From Gracilibacillus alcaliphilus (lineage in GTDB: Bacteria; Bacillota; Bacilli; Bacillales; Amphibacillaceae): 64,000 nt of DNA. Below are positions 26,654 to 34,087 of the stretch, piece by piece. Position 1 is the first letter of the stretch; each line of letters begins with the position of its first letter. The notes beneath the pieces are model-generated. The model saw nothing but the letters and a program-made list of their open reading frames with translations. It made no database searches and was not told where the DNA came from. Both the position numbers and the translations under genes were made by a program. The stretch lies in contig NZ_JAFBFA010000002.1 in the NCBI RefSeq assembly GCF_016909015.1, positions 186,001-250,000 on the forward strand, given 5' to 3'.

Positions 26654-27358
26654 ATGAGAAAAAGAGTACTGATTATTGCGATGGCGATTATTATATGTGG
26701 TATTATTTCTATTGGTGTACATCAATTAAGCAAGTCCAGAACTTTTCAAGTGTTTGGTGAGTTAATACATCAAGTCGACACCAATGAAAAAGTGGTCGCA
26801 TTAACTTTTGACGATGGACCAACAGAGAATGTGCCTGATATTTTAGCTATTTTAGAAAAATATCAGGCAAAGGCCACTTTTTTCTTAATTGGAGAAGAGA
26901 TTATCACTCACCCGGATGAAGCAGAATTAATTGTGAATGCTGGACATCAAGTGGGGAATCATACCTTAACACACAAAAGAATGATATTTAAAACACCTGC
27001 TTTTATCAAACATCAGATAGAAGAGACGAATCAGCTTATTCGTCAAGTAGGGTATGAGGATGAGATAGACTATCGTCCGCCAAATGGAAAGAAATTGCTG
27101 CTCGCACCTTTTTATTTGTATAAGCATAATATCGATACAATCATGTGGAATTTGGAACCAGACAGCTATTTTACAGAGCCACAGGAAAAAATGGATTATG
27201 TTATGGAACATGTAAGTCAAGGCTCGATTATTTTGTTGCATCCAATGTATGATCAAACCGGTGGTCAGCTCGAGGTTATAGAAGGAATACTGGCACGTCT
27301 TGCAGAAGAAGGATATTCGTTTGTAACGATTGATGAGTTGAAAAACCTGGCAAGATAA
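26654..27358 (+). CDS. Polysaccharide deacetylase (NodB domain)
   Basis: A membrane-anchored or secreted enzyme with an N-terminal hydrophobic segment (4-22). The NodB domain shows ALTFDDGPT with catalytic Asp and metal Asp, then NHTLTH with the metal His pair. Motif 3 reads RPPNGKK where RPPYG is usual, and ILLHP carries the late His. Likely substrates are peptidoglycan or another GlcNAc polymer. At 234 residues it is a compact version. It stands alone. Confidence 0.88.
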   Translation: MRKRVLIIAMAIIICGIISIGVHQLSKSRTFQVFGELIHQVDTNEKVVALTFDDGPTENVPDILAILEKYQAKATFFLIGEEIITHPDEAELIVNAGHQVGNHTLTHKRMIFKTPAFIKHQIEETNQLIRQVGYEDEIDYRPPNGKKLLLAPFYLYKHNIDTIMWNLEPDSYFTEPQEKMDYVMEHVSQGSIILLHPMYDQTGGQLEVIEGILARLAEEGYSFVTIDELKNLAR

Positions 27359-27380
27359 TAGATAAGGTTGTGAAAAAATA

Positions 27381-27421
27381 GTTCAGTGGGGGATTAAAAA
27401 CCCCACTGAACGAAGTTTCAC
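27381..27421. repeat. Hairpin belonging to a dispersed repeat family
   Basis: GTTCAGTGGGG (27381-27391) pairs perfectly with CCCCACTGAAC (27401-27411). The right arm plus its flank, read in reverse, is GTGAAACTTCGTTCAGTGGG, almost identical to the start of the element at 47009. It may also act as the terminator of the deacetylase gene. Confidence 0.6.
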
Positions 27422-27563
27422 TTTATCTTTGGTTTTCTGTTCGATCCATTCGACTTCACCAACTCTGTTTTCTTATAGCTCTGATACTGTCTAGCTCCTG
27501 TTTATATGACCTTTTCATGCATTGGGTTAGAAAAGTGGGGTTGTTAACATACTAGTAATCTCC

Positions 27564-28115
27564 CTATTTTGGTTCCAGATAATTTGCTAGCTTTCCTTCA
27601 TATAATAATTCCAGACGCTCATTCTTCCTAAAGTCTTCAGGTGTAATCATTGCCGGAAGTTTCTCCCAGAGGTGGATTCCGGAACGGTTCAGAATATCTG
27701 CCACAAACTGGGAACAAAAATAGGAGTTACTGAATTCAATCGGCTCTTTCAAAGAAACACCGATGACGCCAAGAATATTGTATAGAAACTTATTATGATT
27801 TTTAATAAATACTTCTAAAATCCGTTTCATCTTTTGCTTCTCGCGCTCAGACACCTCCAGCCGATAGATAACACAAGTGGTTTCAGGATATCTGCTATAT
27901 GTACCTGTATAAATATTCTCTTTCACAAAGCCGCCATGCAATGGGTTCTTAGGGTTTCTCCGGCCAAAGCTGTACATTTCATTTAATTCCTTGTCAAAAG
28001 CAAGTGAAGCATGGTTATAGGGGGCTTTCGTATAGGTTTTTATCACGGTAGTAAATAAGGTTCCTGTATCTGATAACATGATGTAGACGTATTGTTTTTC
28101 TTCCAAATCAGCCAC
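27564..28115 (-). CDS. YiiX/permuted NlpC-P60-like hydrolase
   Basis: A 183-residue protein with the permuted papain-like arrangement. The His lies early (APYNHASLAFD, near 34) and the Cys late (FSNSYFCSQFVADIL, near 133), the reverse of normal NlpC/P60 order. YiiX-type enzymes are amidases or lipid-linked peptidases. No signal peptide is seen, so it may be cytoplasmic. The start is uncertain: GTG at 28115 is taken, but a TTG nine bases in sits closer to AGGTGG. Confidence 0.7.
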   Translation of the reverse strand: MADLEEKQYVYIMLSDTGTLFTTVIKTYTKAPYNHASLAFDKELNEMYSFGRRNPKNPLHGGFVKENIYTGTYSRYPETTCVIYRLEVSEREKQKMKRILEVFIKNHNKFLYNILGVIGVSLKEPIEFSNSYFCSQFVADILNRSGIHLWEKLPAMITPEDFRKNERLELLYEGKLANYLEPK

Positions 28116-28369
28116 CTAAATTCTCTGTTTAATAAATTATATATTAGCATGATGATAAAATCTTACTATATCTTTATATTATAACGTATTTGCAGTAAAA
28201 TAAATGATATTTCTATTAGAAGTTGTTCAAAAACTCTATCTTAGAGGTTGCATTTGGTTCATATCATACGAATGAATTGAATTAGGAGGGCGATTAACGT
28301 TTTCATGATAGTAATGTCAGGATATATTGGTTGTGAATACACATTATTAGTTATTGAGGTGGTGTTGGT

Positions 28370-29284
28370 GTGCAAGAGCCTGTCTGGGTATTATTGATTA
28401 TTTTATCTGTAATTACATTAGCAACGATTTGTTTCTTTATTGTAAAGAAGCTGCAGCCAGAGAAAGATCTCTCAATTATTCAATATCGTGTGAAAACATG
28501 GTGGGGCATGTTTGTTATCTTTTGTTTTGCTACATTATTTAATACAACTGTGTCATTAATTGCGATTATGATTCTATCATTAGTTGCTTTGAGAGAATAT
28601 TTCTCCATGATGAAAACAAGAAAGTCAGACAGGCGGATTTTCTTATGGTCCTACCTGATGATTCCACTGCATTTTTATTGGATTTATATTGGCTGGTATG
28701 GTATGTTTATTGTCTTTATTCCGGTATATGTCTTTTTATTCCTGCCGCTGCCGCGCATTATCGGCAAAGGAACGGTCGGTTTCCTGCGCTCTGTCAGTTT
28801 TACACAATGGGGGCTTATGTTAATGGTGTTTGGTTTAAGCCACTTGGCTTACTTTCCGATCGCGACCCCAGCATTTGGCGGTAACTTGGTGTTATATTTG
28901 GTTATTTTGACACAGTTGAATGATGTGGTACAGTATTTGACTACTGTCTATCTCGGCAAACGAAAGATTGTACCGACAGCGAACGCCTATATCTCTTGGG
29001 AAGGCTTTATCGCCGGCTTAGCTGCAACTACTTGTATTTCTTATTTGATTTATCCATATTTGACCCCTTTGACTCCGGCTTTTGGTATTATATCTGGCAT
29101 ACTTATTAGTGTTGCAGGTTTTATAGGAAGTTTAACGGTTTCTGTATTAAAAAGGGACTTGCTGATAGGTGATCAGGAGAAATGGGAGAAATTAAAGGGG
29201 CGATATTTGAGCCGGATTGATAGTCTTACTTATACAGCCCCAGTATTTTTTCATGTGATTCGGTATTATTTTGATTTTATGTAG
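28370..29284 (+). CDS. Divergent CDP-diglyceride synthase-like membrane protein
   Basis: The 304 residues, with about eight membrane segments, resemble CdsA, which makes CDP-diacylglycerol. QLNDVVQYL and the end SRIDSLTYTAPVFFHVIRYY match the bacterial branch. Two conserved blocks differ: the usual SPNKTWEG reads NAYISWEG, and the GHGG..DRxD segment reads KGRYLSRIDS, losing the first Asp. It may be a paralogue with changed or lost activity. It starts at GTG after GAGGTGG. No acyltransferase or synthase gene is adjacent. Confidence 0.72.
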   Translation: MQEPVWVLLIILSVITLATICFFIVKKLQPEKDLSIIQYRVKTWWGMFVIFCFATLFNTTVSLIAIMILSLVALREYFSMMKTRKSDRRIFLWSYLMIPLHFYWIYIGWYGMFIVFIPVYVFLFLPLPRIIGKGTVGFLRSVSFTQWGLMLMVFGLSHLAYFPIATPAFGGNLVLYLVILTQLNDVVQYLTTVYLGKRKIVPTANAYISWEGFIAGLAATTCISYLIYPYLTPLTPAFGIISGILISVAGFIGSLTVSVLKRDLLIGDQEKWEKLKGRYLSRIDSLTYTAPVFFHVIRYYFDFM

Positions 29285-29468
29285 AATTGAAGGGATATGT
29301 ATAAAATAGGGGGCAGCTTAGCAAGTGGATCTGAGGATAAATAAACGTGAAAACCTTTTCTTGAAATTCGACATAAATACTAGAATTATAGTATGATTAC
29401 TTTATATAAGGAGGGAGGTTCTTGGAACCAACCAGTATCTATTTTAATGTGAATAGGGCGGAATAATT

Positions 29469-30635
29469 ATGCATAGTTCAAATCAGACTATTTCCCTGTT
29501 AGGTGTGGAGAAAAGAGCCACAATTTGGTTTCTATGGTTATTTTATATTATCTACTATTGCTACGAACTTATTTATTATTTTATGATGCCAATAGTAAGT
29601 TGGGATAATGCGTCACAAATATCTAAATCATTTGTAGATTACTTGGTATATGTTATTTTATTAGCCATATTGCCAGCAGCTATCTATCTTTTAAGGAAAA
29701 ATAACCCTAGTCCGATAAAATATATCTATTTTTTCACTTTTATCATTTTAACTTTTATTCAAGAATTGTCCTTTTTTATTTTAAATCATGAGCCTTACTC
29801 ACATGGAAGTATTATTGAACTAATCTTTATTTTGTTTTCTCCTATTTTTGTGAATAAACGGTTTTTTTATGTTGTATTCCTAGGTTTAACGGGTAAGTAT
29901 CTAATAGTAGGTATAGTATTTCAAGATCCTGTATTTATCTTGCCATTATTCTTAGTTCTGGTATTGTCTTGCGTCGCTTTTATCGTATTATCACGATTTA
30001 TTCATTATGTTTCTGCTTTTCAATCTGCCTATAATCAGCAAATCGAGAATATTGTCAAAGGAATTACCGCTACATTAGAACTAAAAGACATGTATACGAA
30101 AGGTCATAGTGAACGGGTTGCCAACTACTCTCTTATTTTATTAAAATCTTATAAACAATATAAATCAAGGGATGTAAGGTTATTCTATTATGCTTGTCTC
30201 CTGCATGATATTGGTAAAATAAGCATTTCTGAACAAATTTTATCAAAGGAATCAAAATTGTCTGTGGAAGAATATGAAGTAATGAAAACCCACCCAGTTG
30301 TTGGTGCAGAGGCGTTGAAGAATGTGGAGGGCATCAACGAATATCTGGATGTGGTTCGTCATCATCATGAGCGATGGGATGGCGCCGGTTACCCAGATCA
30401 GTTGAAAGGAGCAGAAATAACCATATTTGCCCGTATCGTTGCTATCGCTGATGCGTTCGATGCCATGACATCTTCACGCTCTTATCGCCAGGCTCTATCT
30501 CCTGACGAGGCCTATGACCGAATTATCAAAGGCAGCGGTACACAATTTGATCCGCAAGTAGTATATCAGTTTAAAGAAGTTTATCCTTTATGGATTAACT
30601 ATTATAAGCAATATAACAAAGCAGGTCATGTATAA
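29469..30635 (+). CDS. HD-GYP domain membrane protein
   Basis: The N-terminal half (1-180) has about six hydrophobic segments, a membrane sensor of unknown type. The C-terminal half is an HD-GYP phosphohydrolase: CLLHDIGK (His246-Asp247), HPVVGAEAL, HHHERWDGAGYP (GYP at 307-309) and ADAFDAMTSSRSYR. HD-GYP proteins usually degrade cyclic di-GMP. It stands 54 bases before the peptide gene and may be co-transcribed with it. AGGGCGG precedes the ATG. Confidence 0.9.
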   Translation: MHSSNQTISLLGVEKRATIWFLWLFYIIYYCYELIYYFMMPIVSWDNASQISKSFVDYLVYVILLAILPAAIYLLRKNNPSPIKYIYFFTFIILTFIQELSFFILNHEPYSHGSIIELIFILFSPIFVNKRFFYVVFLGLTGKYLIVGIVFQDPVFILPLFLVLVLSCVAFIVLSRFIHYVSAFQSAYNQQIENIVKGITATLELKDMYTKGHSERVANYSLILLKSYKQYKSRDVRLFYYACLLHDIGKISISEQILSKESKLSVEEYEVMKTHPVVGAEALKNVEGINEYLDVVRHHHERWDGAGYPDQLKGAEITIFARIVAIADAFDAMTSSRSYRQALSPDEAYDRIIKGSGTQFDPQVVYQFKEVYPLWINYYKQYNKAGHV

Positions 30636-30689
30636 CAGAATTAGTCTTATGGCCTGTAGCACAACAAATAATAGAAAGGAGGAACGAAA

Positions 30690-30752
30690 TTGAAAATTCG
30701 TAAATTAAAACGAGTAAAAGCAACATGCTGGTGGTGTATTATTTGGTTTTAA
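30690..30752 (+). CDS. 20-residue cationic, Cys/Trp-rich peptide
   Basis: TTG at 30690 follows a perfect AAAGGAGG by seven bases. The product starts MKIRKLKRVKA (seven basic residues in the first ten) and ends TCWWCIIWF, with two Cys and three Trp. No signal peptide is present. A terminator begins 15 bases after the stop, and the next gene is a membrane M50 protease with a PqqD-like domain. The split into a basic leader and an aromatic C-terminal core suggests a precursor that is processed or modified, or a short signalling peptide. I know no family that it belongs to. Confidence 0.6.
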   Translation: MKIRKLKRVKATCWWCIIWF

Positions 30753-30766
30753 GCAGGGAAGGAAGT

Positions 30767-30795
30767 GGATGCCTCACAAAGCGGCATCCTTTTTT
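30767..30795 (+). terminator. Terminator after the peptide gene
   Basis: GGATGCC (30767-30773) pairs with GGCATCC (30783-30789), followed by six Ts. It would yield a short abundant peptide mRNA while letting some transcripts through to the protease gene. Confidence 0.9.
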
Positions 30796-30859
30796 ACACA
30801 AAAAAACCATAGCACCGGTCAATAAGGCGGTATACTAAAGCAGATAGGGGCGGCGGGAT

Positions 30860-32035
30860 ATGGAAATTACATATCAAAGTAATGTGCAGTTGCACTTATT
30901 TGAATTAATAGAACAGGATGGTCATTATTTGATCAGTTTGGCAGGTAACGAGGATTTTTTTGAAGTGAATGAAGTAGCTGTCAAGGCAATCGAACGAATA
31001 GGCCAAGAGAGTTTAATAACGATCGAAGCAGAGTTAAAACAGGTATATCCCGACGAAGAAATAGATATACTTTCTTTTATAGAGCAACTGGCAAAGCTCG
31101 GCATAGTTGCTCAAATAGATGGTGTTCCCTTTCAGAATCTAAGTCAGTCCAGACATTCATCAGGATGGCAATGGATTCCAGGTAATTTTGCTCCATGGTG
31201 GCTGCAGCGTTGGACTATTCCGATCTTTTTAATATGTTTAATGGTGAATATGCTTGTCTTTTGTTTCTTTCCAGCCTTACTGCCTGTTTATCAAGATCTA
31301 TTTGTATTTGATTCGATGGCACTTAATATTTTGTGCTATGCGTTGATCTCTTTGATACTTGTTTTCCTGCATGAATTAGGCCATATTTTAGCGATGCGGT
31401 CATTTGATTTACCGGTCCATATGAATATTGGTAATCGCTTATTCTTGCTTGTGTTGGAGTCTGATTTAACACCAGCTTGGACATTGGCAAAAAAAGAAAA
31501 GAACACAATATTTTTAGCAGGGATGCTGGTAGAGCAATTGATTTTATCGATAAGTCTTACCTTGAAAATACTAAATGCAGGCACTCCGCTTATACAAGCT
31601 TTCTTATCTGTCATTATTCTGAATATTTTTATTAAAACAATATATCAGTGTTGTGTTTTTATGAAAACAGATCTATATTATGTATGGGAACATCATTCAG
31701 GTTGTTATAATTTATTGGATAATAGTAAAAATTACCTATCCAGATGGCTTCCATTTCTTAACAAAGATACTTCAACTGAACCGTTTGAAGGAGAAGAGAA
31801 AACGATTAAGCTGTATAGTATTTTTTTGCTGTTGGGAGTGGGACTGCTCATTGCATTATTTGTCTTCTTTTTTATCCCGCAGGCAGCCTATATGCTAAGT
31901 CAGGCTTTGTCACGTCTGTCCTATTCTGTAAGTAATCCGTTGTTCTGGGATGCCATCGTAATATTAGGCCAATTTGTCTTGATTGGATTACTGTTTATTT
32001 ATTTGCAAGTAAAAAGATATAAGCATAAGCAGTAA
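30860..32035 (+). CDS. M50-family membrane metalloprotease with PqqD-like N-terminal domain
   Basis: 391 residues. Residues 1-88 look like a PqqD-type precursor-recognition domain (FFEVNEVAVKAIERIGQE, then DILSFIEQLAKLGIVAQI). Then come about six membrane segments with the zinc motif HELGH (171-175) and a late metal-ligand region around MKTDLYYV (Asp271). The same architecture is known for YydH-like 'putative peptide zinc metalloproteases' next to modified-peptide genes. The neighbouring 20-residue peptide is the obvious candidate substrate. Recognition and cleavage are inference from domain content and position. Confidence 0.8.
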   Translation: MEITYQSNVQLHLFELIEQDGHYLISLAGNEDFFEVNEVAVKAIERIGQESLITIEAELKQVYPDEEIDILSFIEQLAKLGIVAQIDGVPFQNLSQSRHSSGWQWIPGNFAPWWLQRWTIPIFLICLMVNMLVFCFFPALLPVYQDLFVFDSMALNILCYALISLILVFLHELGHILAMRSFDLPVHMNIGNRLFLLVLESDLTPAWTLAKKEKNTIFLAGMLVEQLILSISLTLKILNAGTPLIQAFLSVIILNIFIKTIYQCCVFMKTDLYYVWEHHSGCYNLLDNSKNYLSRWLPFLNKDTSTEPFEGEEKTIKLYSIFLLLGVGLLIALFVFFFIPQAAYMLSQALSRLSYSVSNPLFWDAIVILGQFVLIGLLFIYLQVKRYKHKQ

Positions 32036-32130
32036 TATTTCCCAGGAAATAGTTCATAAAGCATGGTGATTAAGGTTATAGTAAGCAGCATAATATCAGA
32101 TGGAAAGCATATGTATTTTAAGCTTTATAT

Positions 32131-32159
32131 TTGACGATTATACTGCAGGGGGGTATATT
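32131..32159 (+). promoter_or_regulatory. csoR promoter with CsoR-type operator
   Basis: TTGACG (32131-32136), 17 bp, TATATT (32154-32159). The spacer holds TATACTGCAGGGGGGTATA, which has the G-tract and TAC/GTA ends of CsoR operators. A copper-controlled, self-regulated promoter is inferred. Confidence 0.75.
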
Positions 32160-32181
32160 AAAAATAGGGAGGCGATAGCAA

Positions 32182-32484
32182 ATGAAGGAATCTTTGCATA
32201 ACCATCCAAGTACACCACGTTCCAAAGGTGAACAGGATGTTCTTATTAATAGATTAAAACGAATTGAAGGACAGGTAAGGGGTATCCAAAAGATGATTGA
32301 GGAAGATCGTTATTGTGTGGATATTCTGATACAAATAAGTGCGATTCAGGCAGCACTGAAAAAAGTCGGTTTTTCTGTTACAGAAAGACATATGAAACAT
32401 TGTGTGCATGATGCGGTTGTTTCTGGAAAAGGAGATGAAGCGATCGAAGAGTTAATGGAGGTCATGACACAATTTTCGAAATAG
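32182..32484 (+). CDS. csoR: CsoR-type copper-sensing repressor
   Basis: A 100-residue all-helical metal sensor of the CsoR/RcnR family. LKRIEGQVRGIQKMIEEDRYCVDIL carries the first Cys, and RHMKHCVHDAV supplies the His and second Cys of the Cu(I) site. The Cys-His-Cys set favours copper over nickel or formaldehyde. Unlike most Bacillus csoR genes it is not followed by copZ or copA; the next real gene is an acetyltransferase. GGGAGGCGA precedes the ATG. Confidence 0.9.
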   Translation: MKESLHNHPSTPRSKGEQDVLINRLKRIEGQVRGIQKMIEEDRYCVDILIQISAIQAALKKVGFSVTERHMKHCVHDAVVSGKGDEAIEELMEVMTQFSK

Positions 32485-32863
32485 GAGTTAATGAGAAGTC
32501 ATCAACAAAAGATAACGACCCCATCAGATGATAGTACCTGTTCACCCGATTAAGTTTGACAGGCAGAACAGTCAGCATAGAACTGTTGTACAACATGAAG
32601 AGATATTGTAACAAGCAGTATCTCCTTTTTGCATCCAAGATAATTACGGATATAGAGGTCTTGACAGAAAGCAATCTGATCAAACATATTCATAAGCCTT
32701 TTCTTCAGATATCCGTTCTTGTTTTTGTGAATTAACAATGGAAAGAGCATAGTTCTGTACAGGAAGCTAATTTATATAAAGAAAAAGTAATAAAAATCAG
32801 ATGATTAATTATTCTTAACCAGTTATACTGTAATAAAATAACGTAATGAAACGTGGTGGTTAT
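32485..32863. other. Gene-free stretch with terminator and possible remnant
   Basis: After csoR, AGGAG and an ATG at about 32490 open only 20 codons (starting MRSHQQKI), possibly a remnant. GTTGTACAAC (32585-32594) is palindromic. Two overlapping minus-strand frames of 66 and 73 codons lack recognisable motifs and are not called. Confidence 0.4.
32600..32629 (+). terminator. Terminator downstream of csoR
   Basis: GAGATATTG (32600-32608) pairs with CAGTATCTC (32616-32624) around seven bases, followed by CTTTTT. Confidence 0.75.
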
Positions 32864-33565
32864 ATGAATCAGAGAATAAATAAATATAATCAGCCAATTG
32901 GTGAAGCGATGTCTAATTGGCAGAAACGACCATTCCCAGGTGATATGTATTATGTCGGTAAGTATACCATTATCACAAGGTTATCTCGTGAGCATAGCAA
33001 AGCTCTCTATGAATGCTTTACACATTCACACCCTAGTAATTGGACTTACTTGCCAGAAGAACCGCCTCAAAATTATGAAGCATTTGAACAGATGCTGCTA
33101 AATAAAATAGCAAGTAAGACAGAAATCTTTTATGTTGTGTTGAAAAAAGAAACGAATCAGCCTCTTGGAATTTTTAGTTTAATGAGGATTGATCAAGAAA
33201 ATGGCGTAATAGAAGTAGGACACGTCAATTTTTCTGATGCATTAAGAAAAACACGCATATCTACTGAGGCGCATTATCTATTAGCAGTATATGTGTTTGA
33301 GGAACTTCAGTACCGACGTTATGAGTGGAAATGTGATTCTCTTAATGCTCCTTCCAACCAAACCGCCAAACGATTAGGGTTTCAATATGAGGGGACATTT
33401 AGAAACAATAAGATTTATAAACAACGTTCACGAAACACCAACTGGTTTTCTATGTTAATAGAAGAATGGCCGCTCCATAAACAGGTAATAGCTAAATGGT
33501 TGGCAGAAGAGAACTTTGATAACAAAGGAGTTCAAATTCGAAGATTAGAAACATTTAAGCATTAG
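32864..33565 (+). CDS. GNAT acetyltransferase of the RimJ/RimL type
   Basis: A 233-residue GNAT protein with FYVVLKKETNQPLGIFSLMRID, EVGHVNFSDALRKTRISTEAHYLLAVYVF and WKCDSLNAPSNQTAKRLGFQYEG, the order typical of RimJ/RimL-like enzymes. The upstream part PGDMYYVGKYTIITRLSREHSKALYEC fits YdaF-type homologues. The acceptor may be a protein N-terminus or a small molecule. The ATG at 32864 follows GTGGTGG; an ATG 18 bases earlier has no ribosome site. Confidence 0.85.
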   Translation: MNQRINKYNQPIGEAMSNWQKRPFPGDMYYVGKYTIITRLSREHSKALYECFTHSHPSNWTYLPEEPPQNYEAFEQMLLNKIASKTEIFYVVLKKETNQPLGIFSLMRIDQENGVIEVGHVNFSDALRKTRISTEAHYLLAVYVFEELQYRRYEWKCDSLNAPSNQTAKRLGFQYEGTFRNNKIYKQRSRNTNWFSMLIEEWPLHKQVIAKWLAEENFDNKGVQIRRLETFKH

Positions 33566-33849
33566 GGACAGAATGGGCTGCTTATTGGTTGTACAAAATG
33601 GGTATTTTTGTTAAAAACAGGTGAAAACGAATTGGATTGTTGCAAAATTATATAGTACTTCATACGAAAAATTCTTTTCAAAAAGGATTTATTCGTATTG
33701 GTGTGCCCTAAATACCGGTGGTTTTGATCAAACTTTCTTTTCATCTAAATCGAAGAAGGGCTAAGTTTGTCCATCATGATAATCAGCAGCATCAAGTTTA
33801 TTTATGGTGACATTGGAAAATACATACTGCATGTTTGATGAGAAAATAA
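33566..33849. other. Gene-free stretch with no recognised element
   Basis: AT-rich spacer between the acetyltransferase and the bgl promoter. I see no supported gene, repeat or clean terminator in it. Confidence 0.5.
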
Positions 33850-33888
33850 AATAAAACGGTTGCAATAATCGTCAGCTGGTGATATATT
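33850..33888 (+). promoter_or_regulatory. bgl promoter with overlapping cre-like site
   Basis: TTGCAA (33860-33865), 17 bp, TATATT (33883-33888) make a good promoter. AAACGGTTGCAA overlaps the -35 and fits the right half of a cre site, with two mismatches on the left. Repression by CcpA when glucose is present would suit a beta-glucoside operon. Confidence 0.6.
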
Positions 33889-33928
33889 TTTATTATCAAC
33901 TAAATAAATAGTAACTATATGAGCGTAA

Positions 33929-34010
33929 AGGAATGTTACCTTTAGTGGGCATAACCTGAGCTGATATCTGCACAATAAGTATGTGTATCGATATCAGTTC
34001 AGGTTTTTTT
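33929..34010 (+). promoter_or_regulatory. LicT/BglG-type antitermination leader (RAT plus terminator)
   Basis: AGGAATGTTACC...TGGGCATAACCT (33929-33957) fits the ribonucleic antiterminator pattern GGATTGTTACT...GGCAAAACC. Its 3' end overlaps a terminator stem (33953-33968 pairing with 33990-34005), which is followed by seven Ts. The licT product encoded downstream should bind the RAT when beta-glucosides are present and let transcription proceed. Confidence 0.9.
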
Positions 34011-34087
34011 ATTGGAAAAATACCATCTCTGTTGCTATTTATTGTTTGACGTTTACCATTATTAATCACAGGAAAGAAGGGGATCAA

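Noticed and set aside
32462..32750. Possible transposase remnant on the minus strand after csoR
   Set aside because: Two short overlapping frames have a few Cys residues but no transposase motif I could name.
33896..34087. Minus-strand frame opposite the bgl leader
   Set aside because: It is the complement of the RAT and terminator structure.
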